Part shown: piece after piece, positions 1 through 11,173 of the stretch | Numbering within the stretch: position 1 is the first letter of the stretch | Layout of the letters: the number at the start of each line of letters is the position of its first letter | Assembly (NCBI GenBank): GCA_033557465.1 | Contig: CM066033.1 | Location: 16,679,080-16,743,079, forward strand | Direction: 5' to 3' | Length of the DNA: 64,000 nt | From: Ichthyophis bannanicus | Lineage: Eukaryota; Chordata; Amphibia; Gymnophiona; Ichthyophiidae | Notes under the pieces: generated by a model | Databases searched by the model: none | Seen by the model: the letters and a program-made list of their open reading frames with translations, nothing else | Told to the model about the DNA's origin: nothing | Translations under genes and position numbers: made by a program

Positions 1-1720
1 AACATAGATCTTTTCCAGTCAGTTGGCCATGATATTTCTTCCAAATTTCCTTGTAAGTATGGTAACAGCTGAATCAGATTGCTGTAATACTTCTATGGGA
101 AAGCCGATCTTGTTCTTCCTCTAATAGTTTCTGCTTCTATTTCCTGTCATGTGTCATTGTAGTACTTCTCCTTGTCTTGTCTTTCTGCACGTTGAAGATC
201 TCTGAATTCTGTGACTGCCTTTCTTTCTCCTTTGACTTTAGTTTCTCTTTGTTTTTGGGCAATTTTCAGAGTATCATCAGTCATCCATTTTGACCGTTTT
301 TGCTTTTTCACCTTTTGTAGAGACTTCTCACTTTCTTCCAAACACAGCCTTATTGCTGTCTTCCCATAAGTCTTCTGGAGCTCTGTCATTTATATCTAAA
401 GCAGAAAATCGATTTTGCAGTCTTTAAATTCCAGTGGTATATTCTCAAGGTCATATTTTGCTACTTTCCTAAGTGGCTTGACCTTTTTCAACTTTAGATT
501 GTATTTGCGTACTAGTAGATGGTGATCTGTACCATAGTCAGCTCCAGGTTTTGTCTTTGTTGATGGTATAGAGTATTTCCATCATTGACTTCCACAGATG
601 TAGTCAATTAGATTTTTGTACCATCCATTGGGTGAAGTCCATGTGTACAGTCGCCGCTTGTGTTGCTAGAAGAAGGTGTTTGAGATTAATAGATCGTTGG
701 TCTTGCAGAATTCTATCAGTCTTTCTCCAGCTTCATTTCTGTTGCCAAGTCCATATTTTCCAACCATTTTGCCTTCTTCTTTGTTGCCAACTTTTGCATG
801 ACTATCAGGATATCCTGTTTGCATGTTCTGTCAATTTCAGCTTGTGCTTGTTTATAGAACTCATCAATTTCATTCTCTTCTGCGGCTGTTATTGGGGCAT
901 ATACTTGAATTACAGATGTATTGAAAGGCATTCCTCAAAGACAAAAAGAAATTAAGCAATCACTGACTGCATTGTTTTTCATTACAGTTCTTGCAAGTTT
1001 CTTCTTAATTATAAATTCAACACCACTTCTTTGTCTTTCATTTCCAGCACAGTAGACCATGTGATCATCTGATGCAAAATGCCCAGTGCCAGCCTATTTT
1101 AGTTTGCTGACACCCAACAGATCAAATTGAACATGTTCCATTTTATTTTAGACCACCTCCAACTTCCCTTGGTTCATGCTTCGTATGTTCCATGTCCCAA
1201 TATGTTAGACATCTTTGCAGCTTCTGACTCTCATTTCATGCACAGCTACATCAGCAGTCAGTCATCCCGAGGATTTTGATCCAACCGCATAATAAATGCT
1301 GGCTTTAATGTGAAAAGTCTTCAGCAACTCCCCAATAGCTAGTTTAGTGCCTTCCGACCTGGGGAGTCTCATCTTCCAGCACTATGGAATTTGTGCAATT
1401 TGTTTTGTTGTGACTATCCATTGGGTTTTTGTGGCAAGATACGGAAGTAGATTGTCAGGCCTTTCTTCTGCACTGTTTAAGTTTAGTGCTATTGCTGTTC
1501 CCACAGAAATATGATCCTCCGCCGCCAACACTGTCCCATTCTACTGCAGCCCAGATGGGTGGTTTGTCTTGGTCTGGCACCTCAGCTGAGACCTGTCCAT
1601 CTTGGGAGACCCTGCCAGTAGTTAAACTACCGAAAGCTTAGCCCTCAGCATCACTGATGCACACAAGCCCTCACAGCATGACACGCTGCAAACCAAGTGA
1701 GGGCTGGTTATCGGTAGGCA
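1..1720 (-). mobile_element. RTE/BovB-like LINE, 5' part (5' UTR plus AP endonuclease), degenerate
   Basis: Read on the minus strand, the stretch from about 1250 down to 1 encodes an apurinic/apyrimidinic-type endonuclease and the linker toward the reverse transcriptase of an RTE-clade LINE. Visible pieces are a start resembling NIRSMNQGKLE near 1190, SDDHMVYCAGNERQRSG near 1060, PFNTSVIQVYAPITAAEENE (931-870), and the linker MTDDTLKIAQKQRETKVKGE at about 280-220. This order and wording match the BovB/RTE endonuclease from family knowledge. Several stops and frame changes show it is dead. 1390-1720 is probably its 5' UTR. The reverse transcriptase would lie beyond position 1. The ORF at 147-389 is a piece of this element, not a separate gene. 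Confidence 0.8.
147..1250 (-). pseudogene. RTE/BovB-type endonuclease-linker pseudogene
   Basis: This is the protein-coding part of the RTE-like LINE at the left edge. The endonuclease would nick target DNA to prime reverse transcription. The intact blocks are QVYAP (about 905), a damaged core with TKKKAKWLENMDL at 790-750 where the family has the conserved GDWNAKVG motif, and the basic linker 147-389. In-frame stops at several points, such as after the start of the QVYAP block, rule out a functional protein. Boundaries are approximate because the frame changes several times. Confidence 0.7.
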
Positions 1721-1744
1721 GGGGTAATTTGGAATCTTTAAGCT

Positions 1745-3103
1745 CTGTATTTTTATTTATTTTATTTGTTACATTTCTATACATCCCCTTCCAGAGATCA
1801 GGGGCGGTTTACAAGGAACAAAAATAAACTTTTTACAGGTAACCTGATTTGCAGGTAGGGTCAGTGGGTTGGAGTTACAATTTTTTAGGAACTATGTACA
1901 ACTTGGCCATATACAGGAATTTTCATGCTTACGTTTGTTTTATACGGCCTTTATCTGGGTTGGGTGAGCTGTCCCTGTGGTGCATGTGTGTTTGGATATG
2001 AGTTTTCTGTACCGTAGTGCATAGTAAAGAAGTGAGTTTTTAGGTGCTTTCTGAAATCTTTGAGGTCTTTTGTTGTGAGGATGTGAAGTGGGAGGGTGTT
2101 CCAGATGTTGGGTGCAGCATAGGAGAATGCTCTGGAGCTGCTGGTTTGCTTTGTTTTTCGGATGGAGGGTGGGATCGTTAAGGAGTGAGTGGCATTCTCC
2201 CTGCGTGTTCTGTTTGTTGGGGTGAGAGGAAAGAGGGAGCAACATTGTTGATGAGTTTCAATGATGTTACAAGTAGTTTGTATCTGATCCGGCTTTCTAT
2301 TGGGAGCCAGTGTAGGGCATATAGGAGGAGAGTGACATAGTCAATTAGTCTGGCTTTGCAGGTGATCTTGGCTGTGATATTTTGCATTCATTGGAGTATG
2401 TGGAGACTCTTTGCCGGTAGACCCTGCAACAGCCTGTTGCAGTAGTCGAAGTGTGGGGTGATGATGGATTGAATGACCGCACTGAAGTCGTTATCTGCAA
2501 GGAGAGGTCTTAGTTGTTGTATGGATTTTAATTTGTAGAGGATTGTTCTGGCTGTTCGTTTCAGGTGGGCTACCATGCTGAGGGAGGTATCTAGGACAAC
2601 ACCGAGGTATTCAACTTCCTTTTTGACTGGGATTGTGGTGTTGGCTTAAGGTAGGGTTGTGTCTTGGTTTCTTGTGATGTGCATCGCTTCCGTCTATTTG
2701 TAGTTTAGGCTGAGGTTGTTGAATTTCAGCCAGGAGTCAGCTTCCTTAATACATTCGTCCAGGTTGTTGTAGTTGGGGTTATTTACATCTATGGGGAGCG
2801 ACAACATAATGTCATCCACATAGATGTAGTAGCGGATGTTGTGTTTTTGGAATATGTGGGTGATAGGTTGAAGGTGCAGGTTGAAAAGGAGGGCAGAGAG
2901 GGCAGAACTTTGTGGTATGCCTTGTTCTTGTGGAAAGGTGTTTGCGGGGTTTTTCCCTATTTGGATCGTGAGGTCTGAGATGTATGATTTAAACCACAGC
3001 AGGACTAGGCTGCCCAGGCCAATATATTCGAGCCTTGCAATGAGGGTTTCATGGTTTATATTGTCGAATGCTGAGACGACGTCTAGAAATATTAGGAGGA
3101 ATG
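1745..3103 (-). mobile_element. L2-clade LINE fragment, reverse transcriptase C-terminal half and 3' UTR
   Basis: On the minus strand this encodes the second half of an L2/CR1-group reverse transcriptase. RT motif A reads FLLIFLDVVSAFDNINHET at about 3100-3045. It is followed by a segment ending IYVDDIMLSLP (motif C, about 2830-2800), the KRTARTILYKLKSIQQLRPLL thumb region (about 2570-2510) and the L2-typical YALHWLPIESRIRYKLL near 2320. The 3' end is an A/T-rich tail at 1745-1765. Stops break the reading frame into pieces. The 5' side ends where a hAT element begins (3112); a continuation beyond 19160 could not be demonstrated. Confidence 0.8.
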
Positions 3104-3111
3104 CTCTATAC
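3104..3111. repeat. Target-site duplication of hAT-1, left copy
   Basis: CTCTATAC directly abuts the left terminal repeat. The same eight bases follow the right terminus at 19152-19159. Confidence 0.95.
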
Positions 3112-3881
3112 CAGGCATGTCCAACAGGTTGATCGTGATCTACCTGTAAATCACGGAGGGGTCAGAGGTAGATCGCCAGCCCCACGTGGCTCCATCTCTC
3201 CAGCAGCTCGACCCGTCACTAGGAGAGAGCTCGTGCCGGCAGGTCACCTGCCAAGGGCTTGCCGCCGCTGCTGATCCTTTGCCTGTCTTTTTTCCCTATC
3301 TGCGGGAATCTTGCCTGCAGGTGTATTGGGGGCACTTGTAGTTTTTGTGCCAATAGTTTTGGCGTACCCCTGGGGGCCGCCGTCCGTGCCCTGCGACGAG
3401 ACGCCACAGGCCTGGTGTCATACCTGGTCTCCTGCCTCTCAGAATCACCCATTCCTGCCCCCGCCCTAACACCCCTTAGAAATGTGTTATATACCGGGTG
3501 ATATCCATTCCCCGGGCTTTACTGGAATACACTTACCGTATTAGTTGTGTTGTGTCCTGGTTGTTGGTCGCTTTATAGTTCGCTTTCATTAAATGTTTTT
3601 GGGCAGACACAACAAAGTGTCAAGAATTTGGTGATTTTGGCGGGGTTTTCCAATTTTGTTCTAACTTGCCTATGCCTTGCCTTCGAATTGGTTCAAACCA
3701 CTGTGACTTTGCTTGCCTCTGCAATTTTATTTCGCCTTGCCTATGTGTTGATTCTACACTGTGTGCAGAATTTATTATATCGCGTGTGGTGGTATTTGAA
3801 CTTGTTTTGCGGTATTTGATTTCATCTGCTTTGCTGGACAGGTGTTTGAGTTTTTTTGATGATTATTTGGTGGCATTTGAT

Positions 3882-3897
3882 TATGGTATCAGTATGA
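3882..3897. repeat. Target-site duplication of PLE-1, left copy
   Basis: TATGGTATCAGTATGA, 16 bp, identical to 11175-11190. Penelope-like elements make duplications of variable length. Confidence 0.95.
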
Positions 3898-4760
3898 AAG
3901 GAGAACAGCGGAAGGAATGACCACGGCCTACCAGATGATAATTAAAATTCTTTATTGGGGACCCAACTTAACAAGTTTCGGCCGAAGCCTTCATCAGGGG
4001 TCTAAAAAACAAACATACATAAGTAAACCAAAGGGTAAAAACAATAGAATGGACATCGTAAAAACAGACATAATGGGCAGAGACAAAGTGATAAAGGTTA
4101 CCAGAAAACCACATAGATGGTGTACCAGACACATCTATGCGGTGAAGCAATCGCTTTTCCCAATCTGAAATATAATAAAATTACAGATATAAATAAAAAA
4201 TAAAAAATATAAAACTGCAAGTGGTGTGTGGCATAACAATTAAAAAATATATAATAATATAAGTTGTGTGTGGCATAACAATTAAAAAGATAATAAATAA
4301 ATAAATGTGTAAAAGTAAATTCATGCTACAATAGTTAGCAAATAACATATCACAAATCCTGAAACCAAAAGTAAATAGCAAACAAACATAAACTGTAAAA
4401 ACATAATGCAACATAGAAATACTAGTTAGAAATTTAGACATGTTAGAACCAATATGGGGCATGAGCATATGTAAAATAAACTAAAATTGTAGGCAAAGTG
4501 TAAGGAGTAATACAAAAGAGACCATTGCCTATATGCTAACGTGTGTTGCCAATGTGCTATTACCAGAAAAAGGGAGAACAAGAATGTGCATGTTGGAAAA
4601 ACAGATGACTCGTGTGCACATAGAAATGCAGATAAAAATTTAACAGTAACTAAAATAGTGCCACGTTAAAAAACAACCGAGCATGCATCATGGCAATGTA
4701 AAGGAAATAATGTGTGTGTGTGCTCAATTGAACGTAACACTAAATTAACAAAGAATGGCC
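3898..4760 (-). repeat. Inverted partial copy of the PLE-1 3' end
   Basis: Reverse complement of about 10320-11137, with small length differences such as a duplicated GTGTGTGGCATAACAATT block at 4225-4290. It abuts the direct terminal repeat at 4760/4761, giving a head-to-head arrangement. The short ORFs in it and its partner (for example 3968-4150 and 10882-11064) are mirror shadows, not genes. Confidence 0.95.
3960..4002 (-). ncRNA. Hammerhead ribozyme, inverted copy
   Basis: Minus-strand copy of the 43-nt motif: GACCC (stem I 5' arm), CTGATGA core, GGC-TTCG-GCC stem II, GAA, ACTT/AAGT stem III with a three-base loop, then GTT and GGGTC closing stem I. All core residues are present, so antisense transcripts of the element could also self-cleave. 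Confidence 0.88.
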
Positions 4761-4934
4761 TTTGGTTTACTTATGTATGTTTGTTTTTTAGACCCCTGAT
4801 GAAGGCTTCAGCCGAAACTTGTTAAGTTGGGTTACCAATAAAGAATTTTAATTATCATCTGGTAGGCCGTGGTCATTCCTTCCGCTGTTCTCCTTTGGTT
4901 GTCTATTTGCGGAAGATTCTCTTCTTTTTCTTCC
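4761..4934 (+). repeat. PLE-1 5' direct terminal repeat (pLTR)
   Basis: 174 bp starting TTTGGTTTACTTATG and ending TTCTTTTTCTTCC. It matches 11000-11173 with a few substitutions and contains a hammerhead ribozyme followed by AATAAA. Confidence 0.93.
4791..4833 (+). ncRNA. Hammerhead ribozyme in the 5' terminal repeat
   Basis: GACCC (4791-4795), CTGATGA (4796-4802), stem II GGC-TTCA-GCC, GAA, stem III ACTT/AAGT, cleavage triplet GTT ending at 4828, GGGTT (4829-4833). Compared with the 3' copy, stem I has a G.U wobble in place of one Watson-Crick pair and the stem II loop differs by one base. The core is intact. Confidence 0.9.
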
Positions 4935-4955
4935 ATCTGTGTTTTGAAGACCACC

Positions 4956-5940
4956 ATGGCCTATACCAAATGGGACAATATCTTCAGTTACTCTGAAGAC
5001 CACCTCAACCATCTCCTGCAGGAGCCTCCTCTTATAGAAGATGCAGCCGAAGATGTTAGTCTTGCGGACCGATGGATTGATATGATTCGCACCAGAAAGG
5101 CTCTGATTCGATATGAACTCCATTATGCGAGTCTTTTACAATATTGCAGAGTCAAGAGGATTCTGCGAGGTCTCAGAATGACTAGAGAGCCCAACATGTT
5201 CCGTGATGATAAATCCTTCACAGACCGCTGGTGCGCTATCCTTAACAAATGCTCCCTAGACCTTATGGTCCTCCTGGCTGAGACTTCAAAGAAGAATGCT
5301 TCTTCCTTAATTTTGTCAGCTGACAAAAAGATGGAATCTCTTGTCTGATGATAGACATTTTAATAGACTTATAGGTGATTATAATACAAAGTTAGATGAA
5401 TATCGTAAGGAAGTGAAAAAGGGTAAATTAGACAAACATAGACGTGACGAACTAGATTATAAAAATGGCAATGTTTATTTATGGTTAAAATCCTCTGCCT
5501 CCTCCAATAATTCACGACAAGTAAGTTTCAAAGAAACCAATCCTGATAATTTTAATTCCAGGCAACGAGATTCTACTACATTCAGACAAGAGGTTCCTAC
5601 CACCTCATATGACTATCAATCCCCCTCACGTAACAATGAATTAATGCGTAAGAAAAAGTTCTCACCCACTCGCAGGACTAGTGATACATATGAAAGAAGC
5701 ACTAAACGTATCAGAAGTGAATCCGAAGAGTTATTTGCTTCCCCTGCCTCTATCCCCCTTCCCCTCTCTCCAAACACATCACAGGATTTTCTCTTCGAAG
5801 ACCTTTGGGAGAAAGAATCAGCACGACGCCCCCCCAAAAAGCCCTTCCTCTCACACCTAGAGTTCAGGGGGAGAGGGAGGGGCAGAGGCAGGGGCAGCTC
5901 CTTTCGACCCCCTTACAGCCGCTCACACGACCAATATTAG
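4956..5940 (+). pseudogene. PLE-1 ORF1, nucleic-acid-binding-like protein with one frame change
   Basis: The likely start is the ATG at 4956 (MAYTKWDNIFSY); the upstream ATG at 4869 lies in the terminal repeat. The frame is open to TGA at 5346-5348. The protein then continues in the +1 frame from about 5341 to TAG at 5938-5940. The second half is polar and Arg/Ser-rich and ends with an RGRGRGRGRGSS tract at about 5868-5900, suggesting RNA binding. No catalytic motif is seen. It overlaps the reverse transcriptase ORF by 136 bases in a different frame. The frame change is either one extra base or recoding at GTC-TGA-T. Its role as an ORF1 or gag-like protein is inferred from position and composition. 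Confidence 0.7.
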
Positions 5941-8195
5941 CCTGTGACTCACATACTGATGGGTCAAATTTTTCCAATGACCTTCCTGTTTTCAATTTAT
6001 CCTCGGTAACTCTTACATCTTCAGAACTAGCTCTCTTACAGAAAGGCTTGTCCTTTGTTCCTACTGCCAAATATGATGCCTTCCAGACTAGGATTGATCT
6101 CCACAAGTTCTTTCGTAAACTACAGATTAAAAAGTTTTTTTCTGATAAACCCGCTACTACCAATGATCCATCGGTTATACGCAACAAGTCAAGATGGTAT
6201 CCGCCTGCACCTGTAGATTGTGCCATACAATCCTTTATGGACTGCGTCCTCCGTGACGTTTTTTTCTTAGAACAAGAATCCAGATGTCGGTATAACAATC
6301 TTTCGCATCAGGAATGGTTGGCCCTGAATACACTTAACAAACGACAAGATATCATCATTAAACCAGCCGATAAGGGTGGCAGTATCGTTGTGATGGATCG
6401 GTCTTACTATATAGAAGAACTCACTAACCAACTCCAAGATGTAACTTTCTACCAGGTTTTGTCACATGATCCCACTATGATTATCAAACAGGACATTGAT
6501 TCTCTGCTAATGTATGGCCTTAACGCTGGTTTTTTGACCCCACGTGAATACTTCTTTCTACAAGTTTCACACCCTGTAGTTCCTACCATTTACACCATCC
6601 CAAAGATCCACAAGTCCCTCCAATCTCCTCCTGGCAGGCCTATCGTCTCTGGCATTGGTTCAGTCCTTGAACCCTTGTCCCAATTCATAGACCTCTTATT
6701 ACGTCCTTTTGTTCCACTTATCGTCACATATGTCAGAGACTCAGCTGACATTATTAATTTTTTGAATACCTTCAGTGGAAGTCTTACCAACATTACCCTG
6801 GTAACGTTTGATATTGAGTCACTTTACACCAATATCCCGCAAGATGGAGCTATAGCTGTCATTACTAAGTATTTAAACCAGCGTACCTTACCTGTCCGCA
6901 TTCCCACTCATTTTTTGGTAGACTTGGCCCATATAGCTCTGACCAGAAATTATTTCCTATTCAATGGACGCTTTTTTCAACAGATAAAAGGTACAGCTAT
7001 GGGTGCCGCCATGGCACCCGACATAGCTAACTTATATGTGGCACAATTTGAAGAGATTTATTTACATAATTGTCCTTTCGCCCCCTTTGTTGTCTCGTGG
7101 AAGAGATATATAGACGACATTCTAGTTCTATGGAAAGGCACCGAGTCTCAGCTATGTCAATTTCATGATTGGCTCAATAGTTTAGACAACAATCTCAAAT
7201 TTAAAATGCAATCCAGCACTATTGAACTCCCATTTCTTGACATTCTTATTGGCAAATCACAGCACGGATTCACCACTACCATTTACCGCAAACCCACTGA
7301 CTGCAATAAGCTTCTCCGTTTTGAAAGTTTTCATAACAGTCATCTCAAAAAGAACCTACCCCTATCGCAATTTCTACGGCTACGGCGTCTTTGCTCCAAC
7401 AATGACGATTTCAAAGAGAAATCCTCTCATATGGCAGCACGGTTTTACAACCGGGGTTATCCGAGGGAATGTGTCCAAAAGGGTCTAGAACAGGCTAGGT
7501 CTTCTTCTAGATCGCAGTTACTTTTTCCTAAAATTAAACACTCCAGCGATAAGTTTGTTTGTGTACTCCGGTTCTCTCACCTTTCTTCCAAAATACAAAG
7601 GATCCTAAGAGCCCATTGGCATATCCTACAAACACGTCCCTGTTTTGCAAATCAACATCTTACAATAGCGCACAGTAGACAACGTAATCTGGGTGATATG
7701 TTGGTCTCTTCGTTCATGCCTCCGGTCTCTACATTCACACGGGAAGAGAAGGGACATTATAGATGCAACAAATGTTCTATTTGTAAACATGCTATTGTAG
7801 TGAAAGATTGCTTCACGCATCCCTCTACTAAAGCACAATATCCATTACGAGCCTATACCAATTGTCTATCTACATATGTTGTATATGTCATTGTCTGTCC
7901 ATGCTCCCTTCTGTACGTTGGCAAAACCACCTGTCCTGTTAAGACTCGTATTCAGGAACATAAAAGTTGTGTCAAAAGACAGATTATCACAGCCCCGCTG
8001 GTATCACACTGGATACAATGCCAGCATAACATTAACGATATAAGGTTTTTTGTGATTAAAAAACTGTTCCCCTCCCCCCATGGAGGAAACTTGGATCACA
8101 AGTTAATTCAAGAAGAACAAAAATTCATTTTTTTGCTTGATACCGTGGTTCCGAAAGGATTAAATAAGGAAATTGAATATAATATATTCCTCTGA
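5805..8195 (+). CDS. Penelope-like reverse transcriptase with C-terminal GIY-YIG endonuclease (PLE-1)
   Basis: 796 codons, no internal stop. The polymerase copies element RNA into DNA primed at a nick made by the endonuclease domain. The N-terminal part carries DIIIKPADKGGSIVVMD (about residues 183-199), typical of Penelope RTs. RT motifs follow: IPKIHKSLQSPPGRPIVSG (about 266-284), VTFDIESLYTNIPQ (motif A, about 335-348), KGTAMGAAMAPDIANLY (motif B, about 393-409) and RYIDDILVLW (motif C, aspartates near 438-439). The thumb block SQFLRLRRLCSNNDDF lies near 525. The C-terminus has YVVYVIVCPCSLLYVGKTT then RIQEH, the GIY-YIG nuclease of canonical Penelope elements, with the CxC before YVG. The first methionine overlaps ORF1, so the true N-terminus is uncertain. 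Probably functional or recently so. Confidence 0.95.
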   Translation: MGERISTTPPQKALPLTPRVQGEREGQRQGQLLSTPLQPLTRPILACDSHTDGSNFSNDLPVFNLSSVTLTSSELALLQKGLSFVPTAKYDAFQTRIDLHKFFRKLQIKKFFSDKPATTNDPSVIRNKSRWYPPAPVDCAIQSFMDCVLRDVFFLEQESRCRYNNLSHQEWLALNTLNKRQDIIIKPADKGGSIVVMDRSYYIEELTNQLQDVTFYQVLSHDPTMIIKQDIDSLLMYGLNAGFLTPREYFFLQVSHPVVPTIYTIPKIHKSLQSPPGRPIVSGIGSVLEPLSQFIDLLLRPFVPLIVTYVRDSADIINFLNTFSGSLTNITLVTFDIESLYTNIPQDGAIAVITKYLNQRTLPVRIPTHFLVDLAHIALTRNYFLFNGRFFQQIKGTAMGAAMAPDIANLYVAQFEEIYLHNCPFAPFVVSWKRYIDDILVLWKGTESQLCQFHDWLNSLDNNLKFKMQSSTIELPFLDILIGKSQHGFTTTIYRKPTDCNKLLRFESFHNSHLKKNLPLSQFLRLRRLCSNNDDFKEKSSHMAARFYNRGYPRECVQKGLEQARSSSRSQLLFPKIKHSSDKFVCVLRFSHLSSKIQRILRAHWHILQTRPCFANQHLTIAHSRQRNLGDMLVSSFMPPVSTFTREEKGHYRCNKCSICKHAIVVKDCFTHPSTKAQYPLRAYTNCLSTYVVYVIVCPCSLLYVGKTTCPVKTRIQEHKSCVKRQIITAPLVSHWIQCQHNINDIRFFVIKKLFPSPHGGNLDHKLIQEEQKFIFLLDTVVPKGLNKEIEYNIFL

Positions 8196-10999
8196 GTCCC
8201 CTTCCTTATAAGGTTACTGTGTATTTGTTTACATAACTTATGGTTTACCTTATTATCAGCTATTGACGGTTGTTCTATTTTATTCTATATGCACTATGAT
8301 GCCCATCATACACTTGCAGCATACCTACTCACACGGCTTCTGCATATATTTTATAATGCACTGTGCATTGTTTTATTTGCCGTTATTTATCAGTTGATTA
8401 CTTTCATGTTACCACATTGGTTTTGTTTTCAATATGTATTACAATGCCTATCACACAATTTATATCAATATGGCCTTTGCACATACTTTGCAATATAATG
8501 CATATTGTCTTCTTCGTTTTCGTATGTCTTAATATCTATCAGTCTACAGGTCTGTTTTCACCACATTGTTTTTGCTTCCAATGTGTATTATGACGATTTT
8601 GTTTACAATATTCGCAGCAACACGTTTTTTTACACACATAATATGATGCCATCTGCCTCCTTCGGTTTACTATAATGCAGTTTCATATGGATATTTTACA
8701 ATTTTTATTCCATATATTTTTAACCCTTCCCATTTGACATGTTCATATATTTATATTTTTATCTTTGATTCTTTTCAGTAATTTTTTGTTTTTAAAAATT
8801 TTTTTGCCACTAGGGGAAGCCCTGCAACCTTTACTCTACTCAAATGATAGGTTTTATATAAGCTACTTGCCATCTGCTAAAAAGAGCCCTTCTCCAGCAA
8901 GGGGAGCCCTTCACACCTCCTCAGTCCCTTTAAATAACGCCCACATGCCCATGAGCGGCAATTTCCCGCCTTCACGTTTGTGCAGGTAAAGTTCTCCCCC
9001 TTCAAGTTCCAACGACAATTTGCTGTCCTTTTTTTAAAAGCTTTTTTGTTACTGCAGTAGGTACATGTACAACTCAATGTTTTCGTGGCAGAATCTGGTT
9101 TACTTTTTGTACCTTATAGTTCATACAGTGCACCCCCCCCCCTTTTTTTTGATGTGCATCTTTTTACGATTTCTAAGTTATATGATGCATATTGCAGCAT
9201 CCATTGTTCACTATTGGTACATTGTTGTTAGTCCCCTCATTGCCTCCGTTGTACTTGCTCATGTTTCTACAATATTTCTTTTCGTTTTTTGCCACTTCCT
9301 GCATATTTTCAGTTATGATTGTCACCTTTTTCAAGGCTTGATAGTAGACTTTCCCACGCTGATCTTTATGGTCTTGTGCCTTATTCTCTCATATTTTTTA
9401 AAACTCCATGGTTTAACAACCGTTATTGTTTTTAGACATCCCTGCCAATAGGTTTTTGCCCAATTTTTTATTTCCCACGGCGGTTTTATTTCACAGCGCG
9501 ATGTCGCTTTTGGAGTGTATGTGTACACATTTTTCTTGATTTGCATCTTTCAATTTGCATGTTTCTGTGTACGGCCCGGTTTGTCCATTTTTAGTTTCTT
9601 TTTAGTTTTCTTTTTTCAACATGAAGATCTTGCCAGATTTTAGAGCCGCCATTGGTTTGATACATTTCCTCATAGTGGTACGCGCTCCCCAACTTTTGAT
9701 TTTTTATGGCGGTTTTTTCTAATATCAGTCCTGTGCATGGTTCCTAGTGCACGCGTCAACGTGCAGTATTCTTTCATGGGTCCATCTGTAGTTCACTTTT
9801 ACCTCCATAAGCATGTAGATTTTCCCGCCCTTGGTTGCATGCACGGTTTGGCTTAATCTAGCTGTTATAAGTCTAATGCGCTGTTTCGGTACAAGTACTC
9901 CTCTCTTCTTATAGCTAGCCTATGTATAAGCCTATATTCCTATAGCTTTTTAGTTTTATTTTCACAGTATGAAGGTACTCCTGTCCTCGTTTATTGCATG
10001 TACGGTATGAAGGGACTCCTGTCCTCTTTTATTGCATGTACGGTGTGTCTATTGGCTTACTCTAGCCATTACAAATGTAATGTGTTGAATGCCGTTTCAG
10101 CACAAAGTCTCCGTTATTCCTATGGTTTGCCTCTGTATGAGCCTATACCTTTATGTTTTTTACTTGCCTACGACTCATTTTAATAAGTTTTGCATATTCG
10201 GGTGTTTTAAAGTGCCTACTTGAATTTTTGGTAATTTCATGCAATTATGTTGTCCTTTGTATCTTCATATTGTCGCTTATGTTCTATGACATATTATTGT
10301 TTTTATACAACTTTTCTTTGGCCATTCTTTGTTAATTTATTGTTACGTTCAATTGAGCACACACACACATTATTTCCTTTACATTGCCATGATGCATGCT
10401 CGGTTGTTTTTTAACGTGGCACTATTTTAGTTACTGCTAAATTTTTATCTGCATTTCTATGTGCACACGAGTCATCTGTTTTTCCAACATGCACATTCTT
10501 GTTCTCCCTTTTTCTGGTAATAGCACATTGGCAACACACGTTAGCATATAGGCAATGGTCTCTTTTGTATTACTCCTTACACTTTGCCTACAATTTTAGT
10601 TTATTTTACATATGCTCATGCCCCATATTGGTTCTAACATGTCTAAATTTTTAACTAGTATTTCTATGTTGCATTATGTTTTTACAGTTTATGTTTGCTA
10701 TTTACTTTTGGTTTCAGGATTTGTGATATGTTATTTGCTAACTATTGTAGCATGTATTTACTTTTACACTTATTTATTTATTATCTTTTTAATTGTTATG
10801 CCACACACCACTTGCAGTTTTATATTTTTTATTTTTTATTTATATCTGTAATTTTATTATATTTCAGATTGGGAAAAGCGATTGCTTCACCGCATAGACG
10901 TGTCTGGTACACCATCTATGTGGTTTTCTGGTAACCTTTATCACTTTGTCTCTGCCCATTATGTCTGTTTTTACGATGTCCATTCTATTGTTTTTACCC
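8196..10999 (+). other. PLE-1 long A/T-rich non-coding region
   Basis: A T-rich stretch between the RT stop and the 3' terminal repeat, with no convincing ORF. It contains near-duplicate segments, such as CTCCTGTCCTCGTTTATTGCATG and a related copy about 40 bases later near 9976-10035. The last 680 bases (10320-10999) are the source of the inverted block at 3898-4760. The short hydrophobic ORFs here come from T-rich composition. Confidence 0.8.
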
Positions 11000-11173
11000 T
11001 TTGGTTTACTTATGTATGTTTGTTTTTTAGACCCCTGATGAAGGCTTCGGCCGAAACTTGTTAAGTTGGGTCCCCAATAAAGAATTTTAATTATCATCTG
11101 GTAGGCCGTGGTCATTCCTTCCGCTGTTCTCCTTTGGTTGTCTATTTGTGGAAGATTCTCTTCTTTTTCTTCC
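11000..11173 (+). repeat. PLE-1 3' direct terminal repeat (pLTR)
   Basis: 174 bp matching 4761-4934. It holds a hammerhead motif (11030-11072) and an AATAAA signal just after it. The 16-bp target duplication starts at 11175. Confidence 0.93.
11030..11072 (+). ncRNA. Hammerhead ribozyme in the 3' terminal repeat
   Basis: Minimal type-I-like hammerhead: stem I GACCC (11030-11034) with GGGTC (11068-11072), core CTGATGA (11035-11041), stem II GGC-TTCG-GCC, GAA, stem III ACTT/AAGT with loop GTT. Predicted cleavage follows 11067. Penelope-like elements are known to carry such ribozymes in their terminal repeats, probably to process tandem or read-through transcripts. Confidence 0.92.
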
